This document shows positions 36,624 through 45,653 of a stretch of 64,000 nt of DNA, one piece after another (positions within the stretch are counted from its first letter, which is position 1; each line of letters begins with the position of its first letter). The stretch is taken from assembly GCF_018069895.1 (NCBI RefSeq), contig NZ_JAGQDH010000005.1, positions 1 through 64,000 of the forward strand. The letters are read 5' to 3'. This DNA comes from Roseovarius autotrophicus (GTDB lineage: Bacteria; Pseudomonadota; Alphaproteobacteria; Rhodobacterales; Rhodobacteraceae). A model generated the notes under the pieces. The model worked only from the letters and a program-made list of their open reading frames with translations. It did not search any database and was not told where the DNA came from. The position numbers and the translations under genes are program-made.

Positions 36624-37025
36624 TCAACCCTCCTGGATACTTTCCAGATAGACCAGAAGCGCCGCAAGAGGACGAGGCGTCGGCGTCAGCACGCCGTCGC
36701 CCACATCCAAGGGCACCGTATCGCCACGCAGGAGCAGACCGAATTCCGGCATCTCCTGCCCCGGCAGCCCGGTCCGGTCATAGCCGTCAATCACCGAGAG
36801 AACATGGGTGCGCGGGAACGCCCCGTCACCAAGCCGCGTCAGATCGGAGGGCGGCGGACGCAACCCCTTGGCCCATGGCCCGTCACCCTTGCCGCCCGCG
36901 CCATGGCATTGCGCGCAATTTGCGGCAAAAATCGGCGCTCCCTCCCGCGCGTCGGGCATCGACACTGCCTGAACGCAGGCGGCAAGGCCAAGGGCGGCCA
37001 TGAGGGTGACGACAGGATACTGCAT
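36624..37025 (-). CDS. Lipoprotein c-type cytochrome
   Basis: This 133-aa protein has a lipoprotein signal (MAALGLAAC, modified Cys at residue 17) and one haem site CAQCH (37-41). The axial Met is likely in EMPEFG. A single-haem electron carrier anchored to a membrane fits. GAGG precedes the ATG at 37025. It converges with the phosphate transporter gene (14 bp between). Its redox partners cannot be named from the neighbours. Confidence 0.85.
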   Translation of the reverse strand: MQYPVVTLMAALGLAACVQAVSMPDAREGAPIFAANCAQCHGAGGKGDGPWAKGLRPPPSDLTRLGDGAFPRTHVLSVIDGYDRTGLPGQEMPEFGLLLRGDTVPLDVGDGVLTPTPRPLAALLVYLESIQEG

Positions 37026-37089
37026 TGCTGGCCTCATGCTGTTTTGCCACGAAGCTACCAAGCCCCCGACCCGCGCGCAATCATCCGCG

Positions 37090-38664
37090 TCAGGCCAACT
37101 CGCCCGCAAGCGCCCGGTCGATCAACGCCACGGTCTCCTCCACGCCATAAAGCGCGATGAATCCGCCAAAGCGAGGCCCCTGAGAGGCCCCCAGCAGCAC
37201 CTCGTAAAGCGCCTTGAACCAGTCGCGCAGCGGCTCGAACCGGTCGCGCCCCACGTCATAGACAATCCCTTGCAGCGCCTCGTCATCGCGGGCCCCCTCA
37301 TGCGCGGCAAGACGCGCGCGCAGATCGGAAAGCGCCTCGCGCTCCAGATCAGTGGGCGCACGATAAACCTTGTGGGGTGCGACGAAATCCTCGTAATAAC
37401 GCACCGCGCCCCCCGCCGCAGCATCCAGATCGGGGTGCGTCTCGGGGCTGGCCTCGGGCGCATAGCGGCGGATGAAGCCCCAGAGCACGTCCTTGTCATG
37501 GGCATGGGCCACCGAGGCGAGATTGAGCAGCATCGAGAAGGACACGACCATACGGCTCTCGGGCACATCGCCGTTGTGGATGTGATGCACCGGGTTGTTC
37601 AGCCTTTGCGCCACGTCCTGATCCACATAGGCGCGCAATTGCTGGTGGTATTCGTCCAGCGCCTTGGGGATCACATCGAAATGCAGCCGCTTCGCCGTCT
37701 TGGGCTTTTGATACATGAAATAGCTGAGGCTCTCGGTCGCCGCATAGCGCAGCCATTCATCAATGGAGATACCGTTGCCGGAGGATTTGGAAATCTTCTG
37801 CCCGGTCTCGTCCAGAAACAGCTCATAGGTGAAATGCTCGGGCGGCTGCACACCAAGCGCCCGGCAAATGCCGTCATAAATCGGCGTGTTGGTGGAATGG
37901 TCCTTGCCATACATCTCGAAATCGACGCCAAGCGCCGCCCAGCGCGCGCCGAAATCGGGCTTCCACTGCAATTTGACGCGGCCCCCGGTGACGGGCAGCG
38001 TCCATTCCCGCCCGTCCTCGTCATCAAAGGTGATCTCGCCCTTCGCGCCGTCCACATGCTTCATCGGCACGTAAAGGACGCGCCCCGTCTCGGGGTGGAT
38101 CGGCAGGAAGATCGAATAGGTCTTCTGCCGCTCCTCGCGCAAGGATTTCAGCATGATCGCCATGATCGCGTCATAGCGCTCGGCCGCGCGCAACAGAACC
38201 TCGTCAAACTGCCCCGAGCGGTAGAACTCGGTCGCGGAATAGAACTCGTACTCGAACCCGAACGTGTCGAGAAACCGCCGCAGCATGGCGTTGTTGTGAT
38301 GGCCGAAACTCTCGTGTTCACCGAACGGGTCGGGCACGCTTGTCAGCGGCTTTTGCAGATGCTCGCGCAATGCCTCCTGACCCGGCACGTTGCCCGGCAC
38401 CTTACGCATCCCGTCAAGATCGTCGGAAAAACAGATAAGCCGCGTCGGAATATCGCTGATCGCCTCAAAGGCGCGGCGGATCATCGTCGTGCGCAGCACC
38501 TCGCCAAACGTGCCGATATGCGGCAATCCGCTCGGGCCATAGCCGGTCTCGAACAGCACATAGCCCTTCTCCGGCGGGGCGTTCTCATAGCGTTTGAGCA
38601 CCCGGCGCGCTTCCTCAAAAGGCCAGGCTTTCGATTGCATCGCTGCTTCGCGCAGATCGGGCAT
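37090..38664 (-). CDS. lysS: Lysyl-tRNA synthetase, class I
   Basis: This 524-aa enzyme attaches lysine to tRNA-Lys. It is the class I type of archaea and alphaproteobacteria, not the class II type of most bacteria. The HIGH-like motif is PHIGTF (48-53) and the KMSKS-like motif is KISKSSGNG. The C-terminal alpha-helix cage completes the fold. Length is typical. It precedes the divergent TerB-like gene. Confidence 0.95.
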   Translation of the reverse strand: MPDLREAAMQSKAWPFEEARRVLKRYENAPPEKGYVLFETGYGPSGLPHIGTFGEVLRTTMIRRAFEAISDIPTRLICFSDDLDGMRKVPGNVPGQEALREHLQKPLTSVPDPFGEHESFGHHNNAMLRRFLDTFGFEYEFYSATEFYRSGQFDEVLLRAAERYDAIMAIMLKSLREERQKTYSIFLPIHPETGRVLYVPMKHVDGAKGEITFDDEDGREWTLPVTGGRVKLQWKPDFGARWAALGVDFEMYGKDHSTNTPIYDGICRALGVQPPEHFTYELFLDETGQKISKSSGNGISIDEWLRYAATESLSYFMYQKPKTAKRLHFDVIPKALDEYHQQLRAYVDQDVAQRLNNPVHHIHNGDVPESRMVVSFSMLLNLASVAHAHDKDVLWGFIRRYAPEASPETHPDLDAAAGGAVRYYEDFVAPHKVYRAPTDLEREALSDLRARLAAHEGARDDEALQGIVYDVGRDRFEPLRDWFKALYEVLLGASQGPRFGGFIALYGVEETVALIDRALAGELA

Positions 38665-38784
38665 TGCTCAAACTCCGGGTGTTCTGTGCGCGCATGAGAC
38701 CGCGCGGCCATTCCGCTTCCTATTGCCGGGGGGGCGGACAGTCAATATTCTGCGCCGCAACACCACTCCCCTGAAAGGCTCCCC

Positions 38785-39210
38785 ATGTCCGATCCCGTCC
38801 CCCATCCGCTCAGCCCCGAGGATTGCCTTGTCGCGGTGATGATCGCCGTCTCCGCCTCGGATGAGGACATCCGAACCGCCGAACTGGTCAAGATCGAAAG
38901 CCAGATCAACAACCTGCCGGTTTTTGCCAGCTACGATCTCGACCGGCTGCGCGTCATGTCGCAAACCGTCTTTGACCTCTTCGCCGTCGAGGACGGTCTC
39001 GACGCGCTTTTCGGCCTTGTCCGCGCCAACCTGCCCGAACACCTCTACGAAACTGCCTATGCGCTCGCTTGCGACGTGGCCGCCGCCGATGGCACGCTCA
39101 ACGACCGCGAATTGCGCCTGCTCGAAGAAATGCGCTACGAGTTGAACATCGACCGGCTGCACGCGGCGGCGATCGAGCGCGGGGCGCGGGCGCGTCACAT
39201 GACCGTCTGA
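38785..39210 (+). CDS. TerB-like tellurite-resistance-family protein
   Basis: This 141-aa protein is all-helical with the acidic pattern of TerB-type domains: CLVAVMIAVSASDEDIRTAEL in the first repeat and ACDVAAADGTLNDRELRLLEE in the second. Such domains bind divalent metals through Asp and Glu. No other ter gene is nearby, so a role in tellurite resistance is not implied. It sits 72 bp before rpiA on the same strand. Confidence 0.75.
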   Translation: MSDPVPHPLSPEDCLVAVMIAVSASDEDIRTAELVKIESQINNLPVFASYDLDRLRVMSQTVFDLFAVEDGLDALFGLVRANLPEHLYETAYALACDVAAADGTLNDRELRLLEEMRYELNIDRLHAAAIERGARARHMTV

Positions 39211-39282
39211 GGGCGATTGCCCCTCGCGCCGGGTGGCCAACGCGCCTATAAGACCGGGCAAAGCCACGCGGAGGTGCCTCAC

Positions 39283-40071
39283 ATGACCGGAGAATTGTCC
39301 CCCATCGACAAGGCCAAGTTCGTCGCCGCAAAACGCTCGGTGGATTTTATCGAGGACGGGATGCGCGTTGGCCTCGGCACCGGCTCTACCGCCGCGTGGA
39401 TGGTTCGCTGTCTCGGAGAGATGGTGCGCCATGACGGGCTTCGCATCAAGGGTGTGCCTACCTCAACCCGCACCGCAGAGCTTGCCCGCGAGGTCGGCAT
39501 CGAGGTCATCAGCCTCGACGAGGCGAAATGGCTTGATGTCACCATCGACGGCGCGGACGAGTTCGACGCCAATCTCAACCTGATCAAGGGCGGCGGCGGG
39601 GCGCTGTTGCAGGAAAAGATCGTCGCGACGGCCTCGGACCAGATGGTCGTCATTGCGGATGTGGGCAAGGAGGTCGAGGCGCTCGGTGCCTTCCCGTTGC
39701 CGGTCGAGATAATCCCCTTCGGCTGGCAAACCACGAAATCTCTGGTCGAGGAACTGCTGATCAACATGGACGTGCTCGGGCGGGAAACAACCCTCCGCAT
39801 GAACGGCGACCGCCCCTTCATCACCGACGAGGGTAATTACATCGTCGATCTGCACCTTGGCCGCATCGGCAATCCGCACCAACTCTCCATGGCACTCAAC
39901 CAGATGCCGGGGGTGGTGGAGAACGGGCTTTTTCTGGATATCTGCGACGTGGTGATCCTCGGCTTTGGTGACGGGCGGGTGGAAACCCGCGATATCAACG
40001 ACGGCACCGTGGCCCGTGACCGCATCGACTTTGTCGAGAGCGAGAACCTTTTCGCCGATCTCGACGACTGA
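39283..40071 (+). CDS. rpiA: Ribose-5-phosphate isomerase A
   Basis: This 262-aa cytoplasmic enzyme interconverts ribose-5-phosphate and ribulose-5-phosphate in the pentose phosphate pathway. The family motifs are GLGTGSTA (phosphate loop), DGADEFD and [11 protein letters not shown] with the catalytic residues. The start at 39283 follows GGAGGTGCC. An in-frame extension to 39217 overlaps the TerB-like gene end and is unlikely. It is followed by rbfA 38 bp later. Confidence 0.96.
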   Translation: MTGELSPIDKAKFVAAKRSVDFIEDGMRVGLGTGSTAAWMVRCLGEMVRHDGLRIKGVPTSTRTAELAREVGIEVISLDEAKWLDVTIDGADEFDANLNLIKGGGGALLQEKIVATASDQMVVIADVGKEVEALGAFPLPVEIIPFGWQTTKSLVEELLINMDVLGRETTLRMNGDRPFITDEGNYIVDLHLGRIGNPHQLSMALNQMPGVVENGLFLDICDVVILGFGDGRVETRDINDGTVARDRIDFVESENLFADLDD

Positions 40072-40109
40072 GTCGCCGCCCGCTTGGCACGGCCCACCCC
40101 AAGGATTAC

Positions 40110-40517
40110 ATGCCCGCCATGGCACGACATCATAAACATGACGGCCCCGGCCCCTCGCAGCGCCAGTTGCGGGTGGGCGAACTGATCCGTCGCACCCTGT
40201 CGGACGTGCTCATGCGCGGCGACATCCATGATCCCGACCTCAACCGCCTGTCGATCACCGTGGGCGAGGTGCGGCTGTCGCCCGATCTCAAGATCGCCAC
40301 CGCCTATGTCATGCCACTGGGCGGGCAGGGCGCGGAGGAGGTGATCGAGTTGCTCGCTCGCAATCGCGCCGAATTGCGCCGCATCATCGGGCGCAAGGCG
40401 GGGCTCAAGTTCACGCCAGACCTGCGCTTTCGTCTCGATGAGACCTTCGACCAGATCGACGAGACCCGGCGGCTTTTTTCGGATGAAAAGGTGCGGCGGG
40501 ATGTGGAGGGCGAGTGA
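40110..40517 (+). CDS. rbfA: Ribosome-binding factor A
   Basis: RbfA helps 16S rRNA mature on the 30S subunit and is linked to cold adaptation. The 135-aa protein has the KH-like fold with [17 protein letters not shown], then [14 protein letters not shown] and [23 protein letters not shown] lies 4 bp before the ATG at 40110; the second ATG (40119) is too far from it. TruB follows downstream, as in many bacteria, but here an extra gene lies between. Confidence 0.93.
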   Translation: MPAMARHHKHDGPGPSQRQLRVGELIRRTLSDVLMRGDIHDPDLNRLSITVGEVRLSPDLKIATAYVMPLGGQGAEEVIELLARNRAELRRIIGRKAGLKFTPDLRFRLDETFDQIDETRRLFSDEKVRRDVEGE

Positions 40518-40540
40518 GTCGCCCGCGCCCTTTGGGCGGG

Positions 40541-40623
40541 TCATTGCCCGGCTTGACCAGGCAATCTCTCAGGCTGGCCAGAGCAGTTGGCAAGAGATGC
40601 TCCGGTCAAGCCGGAGCATGACG
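40541..40623 (+). repeat. Composite hairpin repeat element overlapping a start codon
   Basis: The element has two stem-loops. ATTGCC (40543-40548) pairs with GGCAAT (40560-40565) around GGCTTGACC. ATGCTCCGG (40597-40605) pairs with CCGGAGCAT (40611-40619) around TCAAG. The loops hold GGCTTGACC and its complement GGTCAAGCC, so the whole unit is itself an inverted repeat. Units like this recur between genes in Rhodobacterales, from memory. The right arm supplies both CGGAG and the ATG at 40618 of the next gene. Confidence 0.65.
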
Positions 40624-41379
40624 CGCGCTCTTTTGCGCGGTCCCGCCCTTGCCCTCCTGCTTGCGCCCCTTCCCGCCGCTGCGACTTCCTGTCGCGCGAT
40701 CACCGTCGAGGGCGTAGGATACACCCTGTGCGAGGCCGATGCCGCGCGCGACGATATCCGCCTTTTTCTCAACGATCCCGCCAGCGATGCGCCGCTCGGC
40801 AGTTTCTCCAATATCAATCGGGTTCTGAAACCACAGGGCAAGCGGCTCGCCTTCGCAATGAACGCGGGCATGTATCACGCCGACCGAAGCCCCGTGGGCC
40901 TTTTTATCGAGGACAGGCGGGAACGAGCACCCCTCATCACCTCTGCCGGTCCTGGCAATTTCGGGATGCTGCCCAACGGCGTGTTCTGCATCTCCGAGAC
41001 CGGTGCCCATGTCATCGAAGCGCACCGCTTCGCGCAGTTGTCCCCCGCCTGCCGCTTTGCCACCCAGTCCGGGCCAATGCTGGTGATCGACGGCGCGCTC
41101 CATCCCCGTTTCCTTGCGGACAGCGACAGCCTGCATATCCGCAACGGTGTCGGCACCTCCACCGATGGGCGGCGCGTGTGGTTCCTGATTTCCGACGCGC
41201 CGGTGAATTTCCACCGCTTCGCGCGCGTGTTCCGCGACCATCTCGGCGCGCCGCAGGCGCTCTACTTCGACGGCAAGGTGTCTCGGCTTCACGCGCCGGG
41301 GCTGAACCGCTCCGATCTGGGCTTTCCGCTCGGGCCGATGGTGGGGGTGGTGGTTGACGCCGGGGACGCGCTCGATTAG
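40618..41379 (+). CDS. Exported phosphodiester glycosidase (NAGPA/DUF2233) family protein
   Basis: This 253-aa protein has a signal peptide (residues 1-21, ending PAAATS). The NAGPA-like domain shows FAMNAGMYHADRSPVGLFIE, LPNGVFCISE and a C-terminal GPMVGVVV. The human relative removes N-acetylglucosamine from a phosphodiester, and in bacteria the role is unclear. The chosen start gives a clean signal peptide; an earlier ATG at 40597, in the repeat's left arm, would add a charged N-terminus. Its start codon and ribosome site lie in the upstream hairpin repeat. Confidence 0.8.
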   Translation: MTRALLRGPALALLLAPLPAAATSCRAITVEGVGYTLCEADAARDDIRLFLNDPASDAPLGSFSNINRVLKPQGKRLAFAMNAGMYHADRSPVGLFIEDRRERAPLITSAGPGNFGMLPNGVFCISETGAHVIEAHRFAQLSPACRFATQSGPMLVIDGALHPRFLADSDSLHIRNGVGTSTDGRRVWFLISDAPVNFHRFARVFRDHLGAPQALYFDGKVSRLHAPGLNRSDLGFPLGPMVGVVVDAGDALD

Positions 41380-41417
41380 GCGCTCGGCCCTGATCCGCAA
41401 AGAACAAGGGGCCAGAC

Positions 41418-42323
41418 ATGGCACGAAAGCCCAAGGGGCGCGATATCTCGGGATGGCTGGTGGTGGACAAACCCGCAGGGCTGACCTCCACCGCCGTCGT
41501 CAACAAGGTCAAATGGGCGCTTGACGCGCGCAAGGCGGGCCATGCCGGCACGCTCGACCCCGAGGCGACCGGCGTTCTGGCCATCGCGCTTGGCGAGGCG
41601 ACCAAGACCGTTCCCTACATCACAGAGGCACTCAAGGCCTATCGTTTCACCGTGCGCTTCGGGCAGGCCACCAATACCGACGATGCCGAGGGCGAGGTCA
41701 TCGCCGAGAGCGATGCACGCCCCACCGATGACGCGATCAAGGCCGCACTCGGGGTCTTTGTGGGCGAGATCATGCAGGTCCCGCCGCGCTTCTCCGCCGT
41801 CAAGATCGACGGTGAACGCGCCTACAAGCGCGCGCGCGACGGCGAGGAATTCGAGGTCGAAGCCCGCCCGCTCTGGGTCGAGGAACTGCTGCTCGTGGAC
41901 CGCCCCGGTCCCGATACCGCCGTGCTCGACATGGTCTGTGGCAAGGGCGGCTATGTGCGCTCCATCGCCCGTGATCTCGGGGCCGCGCTCGGCTGTCATG
42001 GCCATGTGGTCACGCTCCGCCGCCTCTGGTCCGGTCCCTTCGATGCCGAGGACGGCGTGAGCATGGAAACCATCGAGGCGCTCGCCCGCACCGGCGATCT
42101 TGACACCTATATTCGCCCGCTGGAGGAGGGACTGGCCGATCTGGCCATGGTCACCGCCACCCCCGAGGGCGCGGCGCGGTTGCGCAACGGCAATCCCGGC
42201 ATGGTGATCGCGCGGGACGTGGAGTATGGCGAGGAATGCTGGGCCGCGTTCGACGGTCGCGCGCTTGCCGTGGGGCACTACAAGGCCGGCGAGTTGCACC
42301 CCGTGCGCGTGTTCAACCGATGA
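41418..42323 (+). CDS. truB: tRNA pseudouridine-55 synthase TruB
   Basis: TruB forms pseudouridine 55 in the T loop of tRNAs. The 301-aa enzyme has [16 protein letters not shown] at the N-terminus. The catalytic Asp is in [14 protein letters not shown], and the C-terminal PUA domain completes the chain. AAGGGG precedes the ATG. Its stop overlaps the next gene by 4 bp. Confidence 0.96.
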   Translation: MARKPKGRDISGWLVVDKPAGLTSTAVVNKVKWALDARKAGHAGTLDPEATGVLAIALGEATKTVPYITEALKAYRFTVRFGQATNTDDAEGEVIAESDARPTDDAIKAALGVFVGEIMQVPPRFSAVKIDGERAYKRARDGEEFEVEARPLWVEELLLVDRPGPDTAVLDMVCGKGGYVRSIARDLGAALGCHGHVVTLRRLWSGPFDAEDGVSMETIEALARTGDLDTYIRPLEEGLADLAMVTATPEGAARLRNGNPGMVIARDVEYGEECWAAFDGRALAVGHYKAGELHPVRVFNR

Positions 42324-42880
42324 CCGGTGCGCCCGACCATCTGCACGACCCCGGCGGCAAGGTGCGGCTACGCCTGCCCGATGGCGTGACGGGTGGCGCG
42401 ACGTTTTCGCCCTGTGGGCGCTACCGGCAGACCCTCAGCCGTGACTGGACGACCCAAGGCGTCACACCCCGCGCCGTGCTCTTTGTCGGCATGAACCCAT
42501 CGGTGGCCAGCGCCGAAGTGTCGGACCCCACCTGCCACCGCGAACTGACCTTCGCCCGCGACTGGGGCTTTACCCGCTATCTCAAGGGCAATGTGCTCGA
42601 CTGGCGCGCCACCGCGCCGCACGACCTGCCCGGTCCGGACCTCGCATGTAGCCCCGCCAATATCCCCGCGCTTGTCGCCATGGCCCATGAGGCGGATCTG
42701 ATTGTCATGGCCTATGGCAAGCTGCACACGCGCTACGCCGGGATCGTGCGCGCCGCCACTCTGGCCCTGACCGAAACGGGCCGCCCCCTCAGATGCTTCG
42801 GCCTCAACAAGGACGGTTCGGCCAAGCACCCGCTCTACCTGCGCAAGGACGCGGCGCTGGTGCCGTTTTCGATATCCTGA
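42320..42880 (+). CDS. DUF1643 family protein
   Basis: This 186-aa protein carries the DUF1643 pattern: [32 protein letters not shown] and a final [18 protein letters not shown]. Its function is unknown, although members resemble nucleic-acid glycosylase-like folds in my recollection. The ATG overlaps the truB stop (ATGA), so the two are translated together, which hints at an RNA-related role. That link is inference. Confidence 0.88.
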   Translation: MTGAPDHLHDPGGKVRLRLPDGVTGGATFSPCGRYRQTLSRDWTTQGVTPRAVLFVGMNPSVASAEVSDPTCHRELTFARDWGFTRYLKGNVLDWRATAPHDLPGPDLACSPANIPALVAMAHEADLIVMAYGKLHTRYAGIVRAATLALTETGRPLRCFGLNKDGSAKHPLYLRKDAALVPFSIS

Positions 42881-42927
42881 GCCGGTTCGCCACACAAAGC
42901 GTCAGCCATTCCTTGCCCCCAAATGCA

Positions 42928-42952
42928 AAAGGCCCCCGCACGGGGGGCCTTT
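42928..42952. terminator. Bidirectional terminator between DUF1643 and the Do-family protease gene
   Basis: AAAGGCCCCC (42928-42937) pairs with GGGGGCCTTT (42943-42952) around a 5-nt loop. It ends both convergent genes, with T-rich edges on either strand. Confidence 0.78.
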
Positions 42953-42974
42953 CACTGACCTTGGGCCGTTGCGC

Positions 42975-44438
42975 CTAGTTTTCGATCCCCAGCGCCACAA
43001 AGCGCGGATCGCCGCCGCGCCGCACCAGAAGCAGGATAGACTTGCGCCCCGCCTCTCGCGCCTCGGCAATGCGCGCCTCGAGATCATCAATGCTCGTCAC
43101 CTTCTGCTGGCCGGCTTCGGTGATCACGTCTCCTGCGCGCAAACCCTTCTCGAATGCCTCGGAAAGATCATCCACATCGGTCACGACAAGGCCGGTGACG
43201 CTCCGGTCCAGTTCGAGCTGCGTGCGCAGATCGTCATCAAGCGGCTGCACCGTCAGGCCAAAGACCGACTTCTGCTCGGCTGAGTCCGGCTGGCCATCGG
43301 GCTGCGCCACCGGGATCGCGCCTTCAGCCTCCTCACGGCGGCCTAGCGTCACCCGCAGCGTCTGCGTCTTGCCCTCGCGGAACACCACCACGCGCACGGT
43401 CTTGCCAACCTCGGTATTGCCAACCTGCCGCACAAGGCCGCGCGTATCGGCCACGTCATGCCCGTCAAAGGACAGGATGACATCGCCCGCCTGCATCCCG
43501 GCCTCGGCCGCAGGCCCTTCGGGCACATCCGTGACCAGTGCACCCGTCGCCTTCTCTAGACCCATGGCCTCGGCAACATCCTCGGTCACATCCTGGATAC
43601 GCACACCCAGCCAGCCACGCCGCGTCTCGCCGAATTGCTGCAACTGGTCAACCACGCGCTTGACCACGTTCGACGCCATGGAAAACCCGATCCCGATGGA
43701 GCCGCCTGTAGGGCTGAGGATCGCGGTGTTCACGCCCACAACCTCGCCATCGAGGTTGAACAGCGGCCCGCCCGAATTGCCCCGGTTGATCGCCGCATCG
43801 GTCTGGATGTAATCGTCATAGGTGCCGCTCAGCGCGCGGTTGCGCGCCGAGACGATCCCCGCCGAGAGCGAGAACCCCTGCCCCAGCGGATTGCCCATGG
43901 CCAGCACCCAATCGCCCACGCGCGCAGTGTCGCTGTCACCGAACTTGACGAAGGGCAGCGGGTTATCGCTCTTGACCTTCAACAGCGCGATATCGGTCTT
44001 GGGGTCGGTTCCGATCACCTCGGCGGGCAGCGTCGCACCCGAGAAGAACTCGATATTGATTTCGTCGGCACCCTCGATCACATGGTTGTTCGTCACTACG
44101 AAGCCATCCTCCGAGATCACGAACCCCGAGCCAAGCGCCGAAGAACGGCGCGGGCGGTTGCCCTCGTCCATCCGGTCGCGGAACCGCTCGAAGAAATCCT
44201 CGAAGGGCGAGCCTTCGGGCACCATTGGCGAGCGCCCGGCATTACCCTCGACCACGGTCGAGGTGGTGATATTGACAACCGAGGGGCTGACCTTCTGCGC
44301 CAGATCAGCGAAACTGTCAGGGCGCGCCTGCGCCACGAGGGCCTGAGCGATCAAGACTCCGATGCTCAATGCCAGAAGCCACAGGGCGCGCATGGGCACC
44401 TGCACCGGCCGCGTTGCAGTAATCACAGCTTTGGTCAC
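42975..44438 (-). CDS. Do/DegP-family periplasmic serine endoprotease
   Basis: This 487-aa exported protease degrades misfolded proteins in the periplasm. It has a signal segment (about 16-38, LALSIGVLIAQALVAQA), a trypsin-like domain with triad H119 (TNNHV), D149 (KTDIALL) and S222 (GNSGGPL), and two PDZ domains. I start at the GTG at 44438, since AAGGAG lies 7 bp upstream; an internal Met start at 44393 lacks a good site. It follows hflK, hflC and DUF2065 in one direction, forming a quality-control operon. Confidence 0.94.
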   Translation of the reverse strand: MTKAVITATRPVQVPMRALWLLALSIGVLIAQALVAQARPDSFADLAQKVSPSVVNITTSTVVEGNAGRSPMVPEGSPFEDFFERFRDRMDEGNRPRRSSALGSGFVISEDGFVVTNNHVIEGADEINIEFFSGATLPAEVIGTDPKTDIALLKVKSDNPLPFVKFGDSDTARVGDWVLAMGNPLGQGFSLSAGIVSARNRALSGTYDDYIQTDAAINRGNSGGPLFNLDGEVVGVNTAILSPTGGSIGIGFSMASNVVKRVVDQLQQFGETRRGWLGVRIQDVTEDVAEAMGLEKATGALVTDVPEGPAAEAGMQAGDVILSFDGHDVADTRGLVRQVGNTEVGKTVRVVVFREGKTQTLRVTLGRREEAEGAIPVAQPDGQPDSAEQKSVFGLTVQPLDDDLRTQLELDRSVTGLVVTDVDDLSEAFEKGLRAGDVITEAGQQKVTSIDDLEARIAEAREAGRKSILLLVRRGGDPRFVALGIEN

Positions 44439-44574
44439 TCCGAACTCTCCTTTGATCAATTCCGGCTATCGCCAGTCTGACCCAGCGCGCTGGCGTGAAT
44501 GTAGGAGCGCGCGTCGCTTTCGCAAACCCCTCGCCATCCGGTAACGGCCATGTGATCCCCAAGGCACGCGAAAA

Positions 44575-44772
44575 TCAAGCGCCAAGCGTCTTGGCTGCCC
44601 AGACGAGCGCCAGGCCGATCACCAGCGCCAGCAGACCCAACAGCCGCCGCGCCTCGGGCGGGATTGCGGCCAGCGCGACCAGCATCTGTTCGACAAGAGA
44701 AGGGGCCAGCGCATAGACCAGCCCCTCCACAACTAACACCAGCCCGAGGGCCAGAAGCGCCGTTTCAATCAT
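44575..44772 (-). CDS. DUF2065 small membrane protein
   Basis: This 65-aa protein has two membrane helices with the DUF2065 pattern LLALGLVLVVEGLVYALAPS and LLGLLALVIGLALVW. It overlaps the hflC stop by 4 bp (ATGA). Members are nearly always found with hflK and hflC, so it probably assists this complex, but direct evidence is lacking. The protease gene follows after 136 bp. Confidence 0.88.
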   Translation of the reverse strand: MIETALLALGLVLVVEGLVYALAPSLVEQMLVALAAIPPEARRLLGLLALVIGLALVWAAKTLGA

Positions 44773-45653
44773 TGCAGCCCGCTACCAGAGCGGAAATAAT
44801 CGAAGAATTCGCTGTCCGGCGTCATCACCAGCATCGAATTCTTGCCTTGCAGCGATTTCTCGTAGGCTTCGAGCGAGCGGTAGAAGGCAAAGAACTCCGG
44901 ATCCGCGCCGAACGCCTCGGCAAAGATCGCGTTACGCTCGGCATCGGCCTCGCCTCGGATCACCTGCGCCTGCCTCTCGGCATCCGACAATGTCTCGGTC
45001 ACGGTCCGGTCAGCGAGCGCGCGCACCCGCTGCGCCGCCTCGTTACCGCGCGCGATCTCGTCGGCGGCTTCGCGCTCGCGCTCGGCGCGCATCCGGGCAA
45101 AGGTGGCCTCGAGGTTCTGATCGGGCAGGTTGGTCTGCTTGAGCCGCACGTCCACGACATCAAGCCCGAGCGACGACGCGCTGCGCTGCGCGCCGACGCG
45201 GATACGAGTCATCAGACTGCGACGTTCTTCCGAAAGGATGGTGTCCGACGTCACCTGATCGGCACCCAGAACCTCGCGGATCTGCGCGTTGAGGATCGAC
45301 GACAGCCGGTCCTCGGCCATGCGGATACCGCCCACGCCCACCGCCTGGCGGAACTGCACGACATCGCGGATCCGGTAGCGGGCAAAGGCATCGACCACCA
45401 GACGGCGATCGTCCGAGGGCGTCACCTCGATCGTGTCGGTATCCAGTGACAGGATGCGGGCGTCATAGCGCACCACTTCCTGAATAAAGGGGATCTTGAA
45501 GTTGAGCCCCGGCGTTTCCTTGACGGATTTGATCTGTCCGAACTGCAGCACCAGCGCCTTTTCGCGCTCGTCCACCACAAAGATCGACGACAAGCCCAGA
45601 AAGATCACAACCGCCAGAAACGGAAGGAGAAACTTGCTCTTACCCATGATCAA
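44769..45653 (-). CDS. hflC: Protease modulator HflC
   Basis: HflC pairs with HflK to form a large membrane ring around the FtsH protease and controls its access to membrane proteins. The 294-aa protein has one N-terminal membrane helix (LLPFLAVVIFLGLSSIFVV) and an SPFH domain with KALVLQFGQIKSV. A long coiled coil (about 180-240, many Arg and Glu) ends the protein. Its start overlaps the hflK stop by 4 bp. Confidence 0.95.
   Translation of the reverse strand: MIMGKSKFLLPFLAVVIFLGLSSIFVVDEREKALVLQFGQIKSVKETPGLNFKIPFIQEVVRYDARILSLDTDTIEVTPSDDRRLVVDAFARYRIRDVVQFRQAVGVGGIRMAEDRLSSILNAQIREVLGADQVTSDTILSEERRSLMTRIRVGAQRSASSLGLDVVDVRLKQTNLPDQNLEATFARMRAEREREAADEIARGNEAAQRVRALADRTVTETLSDAERQAQVIRGEADAERNAIFAEAFGADPEFFAFYRSLEAYEKSLQGKNSMLVMTPDSEFFDYFRSGSGLQ

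Noticed and set aside
38785-39210. Tellurite resistance locus
   Set aside because: A lone TerB-like protein without terC, terD or terZ does not support this function.
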